Shown: in pieces, positions 50,701-63,488 of the stretch | How positions within the stretch are numbered: the first letter of the stretch is position 1 | How the letters are laid out: each line of letters opens with the position of its first letter | Origin: Strigops habroptila | Lineage: Eukaryota; Chordata; Aves; Psittaciformes; Psittacidae | NCBI RefSeq assembly: GCF_004027225.2 | Contig: NC_044278.2 | Span: 52,777,411 to 52,841,410 of the forward strand | Length of the DNA stretch: 64,000 nt | Direction: 5' to 3' | The notes under the pieces: model-generated | Told to the model about the DNA's origin: nothing | The model's database searches: none | Seen by the model: only the letters and a program-made list of their open reading frames with translations | Program-made: the position numbers and the translations under genes

Positions 50701-53700
50701 CTGTGATGCTCTCATGACACATGTAACATACAGGAAAGAGACAGAAGGAAAATAGAACCGTTCAAAAAGAAAGTAATTTGATTAAATGTAAAAAAAAAAG
50801 AAAGAATCTTACTGAAATAAGTGTAGAAAGAGCATTATTATAGTTTTTGTCCTCTTCCCCACCTCAAATCCTACTTTTCCCCCTGCCATTTCTAGTTACT
50901 AGGTTGCAGCCATGCACAGGCACATCTGAGACCAGAATAGCAACAAGAACTAAACTTACATGTGGAAAAAAAGTGAGCACAGATATGTTAGATAAAATAG
51001 ACTACAGATACATTATGCAAAATGTATTAAAAATAATACATAATACTAAGGGTGCTCAAATAAAAGAAATGTCACACCCTATATCATACCTAAATGAAAG
51101 ATCATTGCCTTATTCTTCTGTATCTGTTTATCCATGGCAGTATCAGACCAAAAGGAGCAGGAGTTCTAGGGGATTACTGTCTCCCCTTCTCAAGCATGGC
51201 TAGAAATGAGAATCAGGATGTTCAACAGAGCCTTGGACACAAGTGTTTGCCTTGTGAAGCCCGTCTGGAGCAGCGGGGACTGTGAAGAGAGAAGCCATGG
51301 CTGAAAACAAAACCTCACAATTCATTTCAATAGAAAACTCATGAGAGGTCTCTCTTGCTCTGTGGTATGCTGATCAGTAGTCAGCTCCATGTCCTGAATG
51401 GTCAGCCCAGTGAAATCAGAGGCAAAACTCTCCTTGTTTTTACCATGAGCAGGATTGCCCATCCCATTTATAAAGGATAGCAGTGGCTACAGATGGTTAT
51501 ATGCAGTTCCAGCACAATCTCTTAAACATCTCTGCTTCCTGCTGTTTCCTTTACCTTCAAATACAACAAAAAAGGAAAAAAGGTTCAGTCAGAGCCAGTG
51601 AAAGCCTTCTGCACAAGAAGAATGTCCACATGCATGCAAAATGCATCCAGAACACTGAACGAAGGTCTCTCTAAAAAATATCAGTGGGAAACACTGACCT
51701 CAGCTGCAGCCATGTACACTCATTCAGTATTCAAAGTGCTGATTTTTTCTTTCGAGGAGCAATGGGAGGGACAGCAACGGCATAAGGAGAAGGAAGCGGA
51801 GGATAAAGCTGAACCAAACTGATGGAAGTGCAGCCTGTCTCAGGATTCCCCACAGCTGAGTGATTAGGGCACTGAATGTCCTAAAACATTGTGAGTGGCA
51901 ATGGTTTGAGGAACTGATCTGGCTAAAAACCCCAATAACTTTATAAATAAACCCTTGAACTAATTCCTGAACTGGCTCACCAGGGAGCTACCTAAATGTC
52001 AAATGCAAAAGTAAGAGCGTAGGTGGGACTGCTGATGGGAGAAAGAGAGGAGGAGGACAGGACTGTGGCAACCTGGATTTGGACCGGCTTAAAATGAACC
52101 ACACCTTTCTATAGCCTGAAGCCTACATAAATTGTGACATGAGGAAAACTTGACACTAAAGAGATAAAGATATGATGGACTCTTAAGCCTGGCATCCTTT
52201 TCACTTTGATGCCTGTGACTAAAGGAAGATTCTAGCCATTTCTTTTTCCTCACGCAAGTCCCCAGTCTTGGATATGAAGATTCCAACAAGAAACCAAATA
52301 GAATTTAAAAAAATGTTGAATTAAAAGATTTATTCTGTTCATGCATTAGATGTGTGTGCCTTGGAAAAGACATTCTATGCACTTTCACTTTAAAAGTCCT
52401 TTAACTATTCTAAATATTGGCACAGAAATATTACATTTACCTAAGGACTCCTTGATGAGACAGCTTAGCTCCCTGAAGTTGGTAGCAACAGGTGGGCTTT
52501 ATTATTCTGTTAACTACACTGAATGTTATAAAGTTCAGGTAACGCATGTCTTGCTAGGAAAAAAAAAAATTCAAAAAAAATCTCATACCAATAATTTGTG
52601 GAATTCTTTTATTTTACAATAATTTGTAAAAACACACCACATTTACATACCATTAATTCTATAAATAAATGACTTGTACTATATTTAATCTCTACAACTT
52701 TTGCAGCATTGCACAGAGTAGTGACCCAAACACTTCATATCATGGGCACAGTAAGAAAGGAGTGTTTGTGAAGTAGAAATGCAAAATATGGGAGAATACA
52801 TCTTGCAGTTGCCTTCAGTAATTTAAAAGAAGGAGGCTGGAATGAGAACTTCCTTCTTACAATTAAGACAAAAAATGCTGGATATTCCATTTGCTGAGTG
52901 ACTGCTGCTAAGCAGCATGCTATACTCACAATGAGATGTGCTGGTATGAATATACATAACTAGTTCTTTGGGGAAAAGAATGAACAAAATGATGTCCTAG
53001 TGTATTGCTACTCCATTCTGTCTTCCATATGAGGAAAATTCCACCATCTGTCTTTGAAGGCCTTGCCCAGCACGCTGGTATGTCAGTGTCTCATACTAGG
53101 TAACACAGCATTCCTCCAACATTTTTTTCTAAAAAGGTGGCCACGACTTAATTTTGTGAGGGGAGCTGTTTTGCATGTATGTGAGATATGTTTTCTGAAT
53201 GCTTAACAGAACAAGTTCCTCAGCAAACGTAGGCAAAGCAATGTCTTGTTTCCAGATCTCAATCTAGTTTTGGCAGAAGCTAGGCCCAAACTTGCTCAGA
53301 CTAGGCAGAAGTCTAGACACCCTAGTAACAGCATTTCCATGTTTGAACTGGCTAAGTTGGTGCACTTCCGAAGCAAGACATCAACTCGGCAAGACTCGAC
53401 AGAATCATGGCTTTGGATGTAGGCATCCACGTTATATTCCTGGTGCTTAAATTCCCATTTGGATTCAGACACTATATTCATAATCATTTAAATGCTTTTA
53501 AAGAAAAGATTAAACATAATCATATTAAAATACAAGCATGATAGTTGCTTTATGAATGTGTAGATCCATTTGCATGATGTGTGACTGTTCATTACACAAA
53601 TGATCTTATTTCCATACCATGGAGGAACTACTTCAGATGGGTGGAACAATTTCCCTCTTCCTTTGTCACAGGCAGGGATTTCTTGCACGAAAGGGTGCTA

Positions 53701-55859
53701 GTTTACTTCACAGAACTTGCCTGACCATGAACTTCTTTAGCAAAACAAAGCAAATGAAAAACAGATACCAGTACTAATTATCTTTACTAGTAATTCTTTC
53801 TCCTCAGAGCTAAGTCCCACGTTTTTAGGCACTGTGCATAATGCGACAAACGGAGAAGATACTCAGCTGTTTATTAGTAATAAGCACCACTGAAGGACTT
53901 CTCCATTTCCTTCCTACAGGTTTGAACAGGTTCTCTAGCAGACTTGTTGTAGTAGTTTTACTGTGATGGTAAAGGTATGCTTTAGCAAGATTTATAAGGA
54001 AAATTACATATTTGCAGGGAAGAAAAAAGCATGCTTTCAGGTAGACAAATGCAAACCTGCCCAGACCACAGGAGAGACTCTTCTGTCTGCTGTCATGGAG
54101 ACATTTAAATGACCAATTCCTTCCTCAGAGAAAGAACAAAGGATGGGGCAGCATGCTTTCCTATGAAGTTTGGCCAAATTGGGCAAGAAACTAAATTTCA
54201 TATCCACTGTTGCAACCCAGTGGCCAGCTCTACTTGCACATGCAATTTGTGAAGTTACGAGTTTTGATTCGCAATCTCATTGTATTTAGAAAGAACAGCA
54301 TTTTGTTTCCCTGAATTACTGTGAATAATTATCAGTATCTGCAGGATAAATTCTAAGTAGGATACAGAGGTGGTAAAACCCACTAATAACATGTTGATGT
54401 TCTAAATATAAACACTGCAATTATATTGCTACAACTACAACTAGCGAAAGCTTTGGATGCCTGTCTACCAAGGTAGGAAGCAAACTTTAAGCATAAGACA
54501 CACGGCATTGAATGGTGCCAACCTCGTGCTCACAAACATTGCTGCATTACAGCCTTTTTGAATGCAAGCTGTCATACTGGCCACCAACTGCTGAAGCACT
54601 TCAGTAGGAGGCCCTATAAAGAAAGTTTGAAGTTCTTGAATGCAAGTAATCTAATCATCAAGTTTGTAGCATAAACAGAAATATCAGTTGAAGTCAAACA
54701 GTACCTCCTGTGAAGTATTTTATGTCCTTTGTAACATCTGAGCAATTTCTTCTGAATCTGAATGATTTCTTAGTTTTTATGAAAAAGAAAAAAAGATTTC
54801 AGGAAGATCGCATATTGATCTTCTTGGGTAGACTGAAGTTAAGGGAATCTGTCTTGAAAATGATGATCACAATAACTTGTACCTTTTCCTAAAAATCATC
54901 TCTATTTGCAGTTATTTAGCTAAAAACTCAAAGTTGCAATTTATATACACTGAGATTTCTTCACTGTATCAATGCTTATTTTTCAAACTGTTATCTTAAA
55001 CAAAATTTTCTGTTATTATTGAGAGGTTTGCTGTCTTGCTTGGTTTTGACGGAACAGGAACTAAATTCACAGCCTGACAAAACATTTATAATTTACAATT
55101 TAAGGAATCTTTATAATATTCCATTCAAGCCATGAATCACAATAATTTTTGTATATAAAGTACAGAACATAATGCAAAAGGAAATTAAGTAAAGTGGTAA
55201 AGCAAAATGGAAGTGCTAAACTTGCATCCCAAAAAGTACACAAATGAAATTTGAAATTTTGTAGCAAAAGTAACGTCATCCTCCCTGGTTGGTGATTCTT
55301 TTCACAGGCTGACAGGAAGCAGAGATGACCTAGCATTTTTCTGAATTAGTCATCACCCTTCATGTCAACAAGCTAACAGATAAAAATACATGTTATAACC
55401 CTGGATAATCATGACTGTAAACAAGACTGTAAGGAGCTCTTAAAATTCAGGGAAGATGAACATAAATTTTTAATTTTTATATATAATTTATGTATTTATA
55501 CTCATTTTTATATACGTACACATAACTATTTCTCATTACTATGAGAAATACCTACTCCACACAGAAACTAGTAGGCCTTATATTGCAATGTTTTCACATT
55601 TAATAAAAAGGTGATGCAAAATGCCACCTATGTGACTGGATTTACACATCGGCTTTACAGATATCCTGCTTACTGGAGCACAGGATGGGAGCTGTGAACA
55701 GTGTAAAACTGGGACAGAACAAGGCATGGAAAAAATTAGGATTTCCTTCCCAATTTTGACACGAAGGCTTCTCAGTGACTTGGCGCACACACCAATTTTC
55801 CCTGTCTTACAGCATAATCGTCAACAGTTTCTTGGCCGCTGTGGAAGGAGCTATATTGG
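47789..55859. other. Gene-free AT-rich desert upstream of PRKX
   Basis: About 8 kb with no supportable gene. The longest frame (50847-51203, 118 codons, plus) has no recognised domain. A C-rich tract (50001-50031) is listed separately. No transposon is recognised. Confidence 0.55.
50001..50031 (+). repeat. C-rich tract (C10-T-C7-TT-C11)
   Basis: A homopyrimidine run, giving long G runs on the minus strand that could form a G-quadruplex. Confidence 0.9.
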
Positions 55860-56500
55860 GTACTCGACGGCTGCCACGTTAGGTGCCTCCTCAGTTCAGC
55901 TCGGCACAGCTCAGCGCACCCGCCAGCCAGTCCCCGTCACCGAAATACTTTGCTAGCTGGAGCAGGGGGCACGGAGGGGCCGAAGCCGTTGCGACATCCA
56001 CACCTACTTGAAAACCGGGAGTAAAATAACTTGTGAGAAACCCTTTGAAACGTGCGGGCGAGGTGAGGGACACTGGCTAACCCTGAAACATCCGAGCTAC
56101 CCTAACACGAGCTTCCGTACGTGGGGAACGACCACCTCTTCCCAGAGCTGTCAGTGTGAAGTCAGGTGGGCCAGGAACCCGCTCTGTAAGGGAATATTAA
56201 CTTTCTGTGGGGAGCAGACAGGACCTTCCCCCGCTGAGGGAGCGCTGGGGCAGCCGCCAGTAGCCGCTCCACCACTCACCCCACCCCGCACCGCAGCTGC
56301 CTCTCCGGCGGGACGCGGCGGCGGGGAAGGACGGCCAAACGCCACCGGTGACACCAGATCCTCTCTCCCAGGCTCTGCCTGCGACGCGGGGGTGGGGGAG
56401 AGCTCCGCGCTCCCGGCGTGCGGCAGCGCCGCACCTCTCTCCACCCCGTCCCCGCCCCACCAGCCCTCTGCGGGACCGTGCCGCAGCGGCAGGAAGGCAA

Positions 56501-56510
56501 GCCCCGCCCC
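56501..56510 (+). promoter_or_regulatory. Sp1/KLF-type GC box
   Basis: GCCCCGCCCC, about 310 bp upstream of the coding start, with a second at about 56449-56458. Consensus match only. Confidence 0.5.
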
Positions 56511-56639
56511 TCTGATCCGCGTGTGGCGCCGAGAGGCTCGGCTCGGCAACGGAGCAGCTCGGACGGGCTCACCCTCGCCATTGTCTGTGTGCGCGGCGGT
56601 CCCTCCTGCGAGTGGCGGGTGGCGCAGCGGCTGACCGCG

Positions 56640-56720
56640 ATGCTGAAGGGCTCCGCGCCCCCTCAGAGGCGGCAGCGGGAACGGGCTCCAGCCCCGGGGA
56701 GCAGCCACCCCGCCTGCTGA
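56640..56720 (+). other. Upstream ORF of 26 codons in the presumed PRKX leader
   Basis: ATG at 56640 with G at -3, open for 26 codons and ending TGA at 56718-56720, 97 bp before the main ATG. It matters only if transcription starts upstream of 56640, which the sequence alone does not show. Confidence 0.4.
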
Positions 56721-56792
56721 AGACTGAAACTTTGCGTCCCCGCGGCTTCCTCTCCTCCCCCTTCCTCTCGCCGGCCCGGCTCGCCCTTCTCC

Positions 56793-56801
56793 ATGTGCTG
56801 A
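56793..56801 (+). other. Minimal two-codon upstream ORF (ATG TGC TGA)
   Basis: ATG at 56793-56795, one cysteine codon, then TGA at 56799-56801, leaving 16 nt before the main ATG at 56818. Its closeness to the coding start makes inclusion in the mRNA likely. The context is weak (T at +4). Confidence 0.5.
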
Positions 56802-56817
56802 GCGGCCGGGGGGGCCC

Positions 56818-57001
56818 ATGGACGCCTTCAGCGCCGCCAAAGCCAAAATGGGGGCGAAGAGCGGCGGCGAGGCGACGGCAGCGGGGCTGGCCGCGCCTCA
56901 GCCCGCCGCCCCGGCCCCCAGCCCCGCCGATCCCGGCTCGCCTGCCGCGCCCGAGCCCGCCGCCTACAAGCTGGAGGACCTGGAGACCCTAGCCACCGTG
57001 G
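56818..57001 (+). CDS. PRKX: PRKX first coding exon (partial gene)
   Basis: PRKX is a cAMP-dependent-protein-kinase-like Ser/Thr kinase of the AGC group, in cytoplasm and nucleus, inhibited by type I regulatory subunit and linked to epithelial morphogenesis and myeloid differentiation. The exon encodes 61 codons plus one base. A low-complexity Ala/Pro-rich N-terminus (residues 12-48) leads into YKLEDLETLATVG at 50-62, which matches the start of the PRKX kinase domain (human YSLQDFDTLATVG) just before the glycine-rich loop. Human PRKX is 358 residues, so about one sixth is present. The exon ends G|GTGAGT at 57001/57002, a phase-1 consensus donor splitting the glycine codon. ATG 56818 has C at -3 and G at +4. 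A second in-frame ATG at 56848 (Met11) has A at -3 and G at +4 and could also serve. Other PKA catalytic subunits fit the motif less well. The acidic YKLEDLETL segment makes PRKX the best call. Confidence 0.82.
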
Positions 57002-57007
57002 GTGAGT
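57002..57007 (+). other. Splice donor of PRKX exon 1
   Basis: GTGAGT directly after CACCGTGG, a full consensus U2-type donor. The retained G starts a split glycine codon. Confidence 0.85.
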
Positions 57008-60000
57008 GCGGGAAGGCGGGTGGCGGCGGGACCGGGAAGGAACAAAGGAGCTGCCTAGGTGTCTGCCTGCGCTGTGCCCGGCGGGAAGGGATACCCGAGC
57101 GTCCGCCTGCCCCCTTCCTCTTCCCGAGCGCTCTTTCTTTTCGTGCTCCCCCATCCTCCCTTCCTTTCTTTCCCCCGCCGCGTCCCGGAGCCGGCTGCTC
57201 GGCGTCGTGGGCCCGTTCTGAGGCAGCGGGGACTGACCGTCGGCTGTTGAGCAGCCGGCAGGTGCCGTTGGGGGCTATTCCCCGTCTTCCCTCACACACG
57301 CATCAGCGGCGCTGGGGAGGGGGCCGGCGGGTGTTGTGGCTGTGGGGCTGCCCGTGGTGGCGGTTCGCGGCCCGGGAGGACGCGCCGCAGCCCCCTTGCA
57401 GTTGTGACAGCGGAGGCTGGGGGCATTGTCTGCCCGGCGGGGCGGTGCGGGAGCGGGGCCGGTGTCGGCGTCCGCGGCTGCGAGGTCATGTTTTTGATCT
57501 GCAGCTGAACAAGCCAGTAACCGGGTTTGGTCCGTCTGTGAGACGGGGACAGTCGCGACTGAAGCCTGAAGACCTGATTTATCTGGTTTAACTTCATTTA
57601 CCTGCATCACGATGAAAAATTCATCATTTAAATGTAGTTGTTAGGCCAGCGAAGAGATCAGACAGGTTAACTGAATACAGCTAAGTATCTTTCACATCCC
57701 CAACATGCCGTTGCCCGGAATCTTAACGCAAAGATGCTTTGCGTGCATACAGTTTTTTACAAGACAAGGTTTGCATTTTGCATCTGCCACGCTTACCAAA
57801 AGCTGCTTCTAACCAGCAGCGTTGCAGAGTAAATGCATGTGTTTAATAAATTGGTATTTCAGACATTGGTGATGATGTTCATTTGTTCATATCCACTCTG
57901 TGCATCATGTTTGAACATACGTACATTTAGTTGCATATATTTTTGCACCTGGTTTGAAGGCCTGCATGTTCAACTCTATGAAATTTTATTTATTTATGTT
58001 TTCTTTATGCCTGTGAAATTATTTTGGGTAGATTTGTTTCAGTAAGTGCTGTAATTATTTAAGATCTCTTCAGCCAAAAGGTGCGATTTGAACCCTTTCA
58101 TAAGTGAAGTTGTTGGTTTTAATAGGCCTTTAAAAATGGAGTTGGAAAGGCCTGAGAATGTTGTGATCACTGAAGACTTCATTATCTTCTCTTGAGGTGC
58201 ATTGTTTTTTGAGATAATTTTCCAGTTTGAAATGTGAAGAGGCGTTCTATTGATAAATTAATTGAGATTGTTAAGAGACTGCTTGAAAGGTTGGTAATGT
58301 CGTTTTTTCGCCAGGAGTGGTCAGTCTTGTTTGTTGCATCATGACTAATTGCTGTGGATACAATTGTCGTCACAGATGGTTATGACTTCAAGTGAAGCAC
58401 AGGCTGCAAAAAAGTACTAATTTTTAAAGAAAGCATAACAGTCATGGAAATGTTGCTGAAGCCAGTGAAGAAATGTGGAAATAATCTTGGTGTCAGTTTT
58501 ATACAGCATATCTGTTTAGAGTGTTCTTTAAGGTGCTCCTTAGAGGTTAAGGAAGAGGAAAGTTGTGATTCCACAAGGTATAAAAAGACTTTTAAAAAAG
58601 TGAGACAACTTCATACGAAGACACAGAGGAGGAAATAAAATGTAAAAGGAGCAGACAGCTGTCTATCAGGGCACTGACAGAATGCTTAAAGAATAGTCTC
58701 CCTTCCATCTCTGTCTTCCCCAGCTTGATTTTTTTGTTTCTGCTTTTCTTGAATAACTCTGAGAAGGTGACTATTCTTCACATCTTGTATGAAATATAGT
58801 TTCGTTGTTCTATAGGGAGAAGGAAGACAAAACACAGTACGTGAAGGGTATAAAAATGTGCACAAAAAGTACGCAAGGCTTCACCTTATCAAAGAAACTG
58901 AGCTGACTTCTTGTAAGTTAGTTTTAAAATGAATTTATGAGATGCCTGTGTGCCTTAGTAGAAGGCTGTGAGGAGGGAAGGGATTTAGCTCTTGACCAGG
59001 AAGCAATACAGGACCCCCAAGGTGATACTGAAACTGAACACATATATACCTACCTCTGGCATTTTATAAAAGATGCAGTGCCCTGTTGATGTCTATGTAG
59101 TGCATCTGAGATCTGAGCCTGTTACTGTGAGGTTGGGCTGCTCTGTATGCGCCTACTAACATGCTACATTGCATTCCTGAGTTAAATGGGCTTTAAGTTA
59201 AATCAGTGCAGAATAATATGTAGATATGTAGTTTAGCGTGGAAAACTCATTTTTGCTTGTCTTAAACCTTTTTAAATTAAGTTAGTTAAGTACAGTTTAG
59301 GTTTATAACACATACACTGAAGGAGTATATCTACAGAGGCTTTTTTTAGCAGTGGTTTAAGCCAATATAACCCTGTCATCCATTTTGATCTTCCTGCACA
59401 GATAGGTGAGATTAATGTATTGTCATCAATTTCACTGCAGCAATTTAGAGTCATCTGCAGTTTGATTGCTGTGATAAGAATAGCTGTTTTCTTTCTGCTG
59501 ATGTTCTTCAGAGTTATGTGCTCTATCTGAGATATATGGAGATGTTCATGGGGGAGACAGGGATACCCAGAAATTACAGGACAGGAAGTTCTGGTATCTT
59601 CGCTACTAGAGAATCATTGTTGCTCATAGACATACCCAGGCTTAGAAACACTATGGCCTTGGAAACTTACCAACTTGAGAAAGTGGCAAAATAGGGAGTT
59701 GAGCTCCATTTTCTTAGAGTTGTTCATGAGTAATATTTAAGGTAACAAAATGACATTGGTGTCTGTGAGACTGTGGTCATCCCTGACTTGAGGCCCCTTC
59801 TTGGAGGATGGAATAAAGTTCATGTAAAAATAAAAAAATAAAAAAGTGGAAGCAGTACCTGGGTTGAATATAATAACTACTGTTTTAAATATCATCTGTT
59901 TTAAATTCATAGGCTAAGAGGACTAGCCCAACCACCACAATGAAGTCTGGATTGCACGTGTCATCTGTGATTTGTGTTGGACACTCCGCCTCATTTAGCA

Positions 60001-61531
60001 AAGAACTCACTATGAGGGAAGGAGAAAAAAGGGAGAACCGTGTATCATGAGGATTGATAGGACATTTACCTCCCCCAGAAATCCCAGGACTCAATCTTTG
60101 TTTTGGTGTTTGTGAGCCCTTTAGTAAAAAGCACTGTGACAAGAGACTAGGGGTATGCTTTTGGGGGAAGTGTCATAATATTTAGTTGATGAAGTGCAGT
60201 TACAGGTTTGGGGAGGGCACAGGAGTGGGATGCATACTGGTTTCTGGTGCTAAGAGAGGTTGAACAGGAAGAGCATTTCATTGAGGGTACTTCCTGCGGG
60301 TTGAATATGTGGCTTTGAAAGTTTGAGGTGTATTTTTTTTTTAACTAGTCCTCTTACATGAAAGGTGAGTACGCCCGCCCTGGAGCTGTCAAAGGCGCCT
60401 GGTGGCACTTCTGTTTTTTAATTAATTTTCCTTTCAAAGGAGGTTGAAATACAAGTGTTTGTTTAGCACACTCAGAAATTGCTGCTCAGAAATATTCTGT
60501 GAATCTCAGTTGAATTTAGATACTCAGCTGTGCCAAGGCTGAGGTAGTTCAGTGCTGCACAGAAGCAAAAATATATGCCATGACCACGTTTTCATTGAAG
60601 CTTAACTGCTGAAAGTTCATGGCCCACCCATTCTTATCTGAACCTATTTCAAACTCTTTGTAGATCTGATCAGTGGAAGAGGGAGACTGTGAACACTAGT
60701 GGCATAGTTTCTGAGTCATGTTTTGTTTTTTTTTAATGAGCATTTAACAAGAGCAGCCTCCCTATTCTAGTGGTCATAGCGGCTGCAGTCAGACACTGGA
60801 CATATATCCAGAAAGTGAGATACTAGATTTTTAGTTATGCCGTAATAACAAGTAATTCAGGTAAACGGAATAATAAGTACAAGAAAACCAGGATATTTTT
60901 TCAGTTTTGAGTAGGTGAAGTTGGGAGAACAATTGTTACGTTCCTAAATTAAATATTTGTTAATACAGAAGGGGAAAGGAAGAGAGCTCCAGGAGGAGAA
61001 AGATGACAAACTTATTCTTGCCCTCTTGCCTGCGAGACCTGTTTCTTGCCCATTTTTCAAAGTCCACATAGGCTTTATAAATGTAAATTGTGTTTTGTAA
61101 ATCTATTCAATTGATTGAAATATTTTAATAATAGTGTTTTCATGTGAAAAGATTCTTTTAAACAGCTGTTCCCATGAAATGCTTTACACTAAACAAATGC
61201 AGAACAGAAAATTGGGCAAACCAGTATTTTAATCGTTATGAGCATGGGAAAATTTTAAAAAGTGCATGGGAAAAGTGAGGCACAACATAGTTTTAAATAC
61301 GTAATTTCACTGTGTTCACACACAAAATATGCTAGCCAAATATATTTCAAATAGCATTATGTCAGCAGGACAGTAGGTACAGAACTGCAGTCTGATGCTG
61401 TAAGGAGGAGTCTGCTCCTGTATAGGACATTACACACTATTTTCCCTGTGTATAGTCTAAGTAAAAAAAATCTGCACCAGAGTAGCTAAGTGCTTCTTTA
61501 CTAGCAAGGAACACTGTTGAACACTGTTGGC

Positions 61532-61549
61532 TTTTTTTTTTTTTTTTTT
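61532..61549. repeat. Poly(T) tract
   Basis: Eighteen T residues, preceded by a tandem AACACTGTTG duplication (about 61509-61528). Confidence 0.8.
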
Positions 61550-62691
61550 GAAGAGGCTCAGGTTAGTTCTGTTTCTTACCAAGTGTTATTTTTGGTTTGA
61601 CTACTGAAATCCTAACCTATTTACAATATTATGTTCTAAAGGACATGTGAGCATTTTTTTCCTGTTTTGTTACCTTTTCTTGATACTGAAATGATAAATA
61701 ATCATGATTTTACTTGGCAGTGTCCTTAAATACCACAAGTTTTGAAAGAAAACATAGTCTGAATGTTGACTGTAATGGTGACCTGAATTCACCATTACAT
61801 TTGTACATCCTTGAGACTTTAGTCATAAAGCCACATCACTTGGATTTTGTTTTCACTCTTTCTTGCTTCATTTTTCCTTCCCACAAGATCATACTTGTCC
61901 CAAAATAAATCCTTAGTATTGTTATAGCTGGTGTTCTAGAGAGAAAATGACCAGGTGTGACTCAGCTTTCTTCTCTTGCTTTTCCTGTTATCCATTGCTG
62001 AGGTGAATTTCAGTAGCATAATGTTTATGAGTAGGCAGCAACAGGTCCTTTCCCATAAGGTTCTTGTTCTCATTAGGCTGGAAGGAAATGGATTGGAACG
62101 AATATTCTCTTTTATCTTTCAGAAAGGTCAGAAAAGTTAGAGTATATGGAAGAAGTCTGAACATGTGAAAAATTGAAAGTTCACTTTTCTGCTTTTCTAT
62201 CTTCAGTGTTTAAAATCAGTGTTGAGGTAAATGGCTAGTGTTTGCTGGACACCTGCTTCTTTTGCCTGTTTCTTTTGCCTTAATCTTATTTAGATATTTA
62301 ACTCATTGCAGAAGAAATTGACTGTTCTTTCTCTGATGTTTTGATCTTGAACAGTGTGTTACAGAATGAGCTTTGACTCTCGAATATACTTCTGGAAGAT
62401 AAATAATTTAAGTTGTATAAATAGCCAGAGATGCCCAAAAATGCCTTTTGCAATGCAAATAATCAAATAATCTGGAACCCAATTAGTGCTAATATTTCAG
62501 AAATAAGCATGCAAAACTCCTCTCCCACAAACTCAAAAGCACCTAACACCACACCTTCCCCCTGCCAACTTTACACTTAAATAAAACTAATGTTCCAGGT
62601 GAAGATACTGTAGAAAAATTCTTCCATCAAGTGTCGTGTGTCAGACCGAACTGAAAAAGATAGAAAACCTGAAGAGAAATAAAGATCTGAT

Positions 62692-62712
62692 TTTTTTGTT
62701 TGTTTGTTTTTC
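62692..62712 (+). repeat. Short (GTTT)n repeat
   Basis: T7 followed by three GTTT units and a T run. Confidence 0.75.
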
Positions 62713-63469
62713 TTTCCCCTTCTTCAAAGAGAGGAAATATGAACTTAGAAGTACTAGTGGTTGGCAGCATGTAGGTTCTTAGGGCTTGACTCACCTTTTC
62801 TGTGTTTAGGTTCCTGAGTTTGCATGTCTGGACTGTTTATAGTGGACAGGGAGAGCAGCATTTTGAAGATCTATGTCTTGATAGTTTGGCTTTTACATTA
62901 TGAAAACTTAGGGAAACGAATCCCAAGCTGAAGTGTGTTTAATTCTGGTTTGGTCCACTTTAAGGGTGTTGTGGAATATACAAATATAAGAAAGAAACGG
63001 GTGGTGCAGTTTATGTACCACTTTTGTTTGTTGTGAGAAACAGACATGTATACAGGAAGGAAGAGTGAAATTTGTGAAGTAAAAGATGGAAACTTTGTGT
63101 TTACCTTGCAAGGGCTTGTCTGGGCATAAGCTGTTCTTAAGCAAATTAATTTAGGTTAAACAACAGAATTCCCTTACTGTTGATACTTATCAGTGTCAAA
63201 CATCTTCAGCATTAACTTGTGCTATTGAGGAGTAGTTTAACAAAATGTCTTTACTTGGGAAAGCATCTTCCCATTTCTACACAGTTTTAGAGGTTTTTTA
63301 GCAGCTTCAGAGGCGTTGGTAAGTGAAATCTTGCTGAGTACTATGTGTTAGTGTGCACCTAGGATATTCAGGTGGTAGGGAAAAGCAATTCTCAAAATTA
63401 TACTGTATTTCTGTTTTCACATCGGAAGACTATCTTTCAAATGAATTAACAAATGTGTCCCTTTTTATT

Positions 63470-63488
63470 AAAAAAAAGGGGGGGGGGG
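63470..63488 (+). repeat. A8G11 homopurine tract
   Basis: Eight A residues followed by eleven G residues. Confidence 0.85.

Larger units (their letters stand above)
55860..57540. promoter_or_regulatory. PRKX: CpG island over the PRKX promoter and first exon
   Basis: About 1.7 kb of dense CpG and high GC in an otherwise AT-rich window, centred on the first coding exon. No TATA box is evident near the coding start. GC boxes are visible: GCCCCGCCCC at 56501-56510 and TCCCCGCCCC at about 56449-56458. This is typical of a broad, constitutive vertebrate promoter. The long minus-strand frames here (for example 56151-56846) are products of GC-rich composition. Confidence 0.85.

Noticed and set aside
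50847..51203. 118-codon plus frame, longest in the upstream desert
   Set aside because: No recognisable motif or family, and length is within chance for 55 kb of sequence.
56151..56846. 231-codon minus-strand frame in the CpG island
   Set aside because: Rich in G, R, A and P with no domain. Overlapping long frames exist in nearly all six frames here, as expected from GC-rich DNA with few stop codons.
57002..57591. Readthrough of the PRKX exon frame to 57591
   Set aside because: The frame continues only because the CpG island has few stops. A consensus donor at 57002 and the kinase homology both end at the splice site.
59760..59850. AATAAA followed by an A-rich run, resembling a retroposed 3' end
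   Set aside because: No recognisable coding sequence lies upstream and no target duplication was seen; an A-rich simple repeat is the simpler reading.
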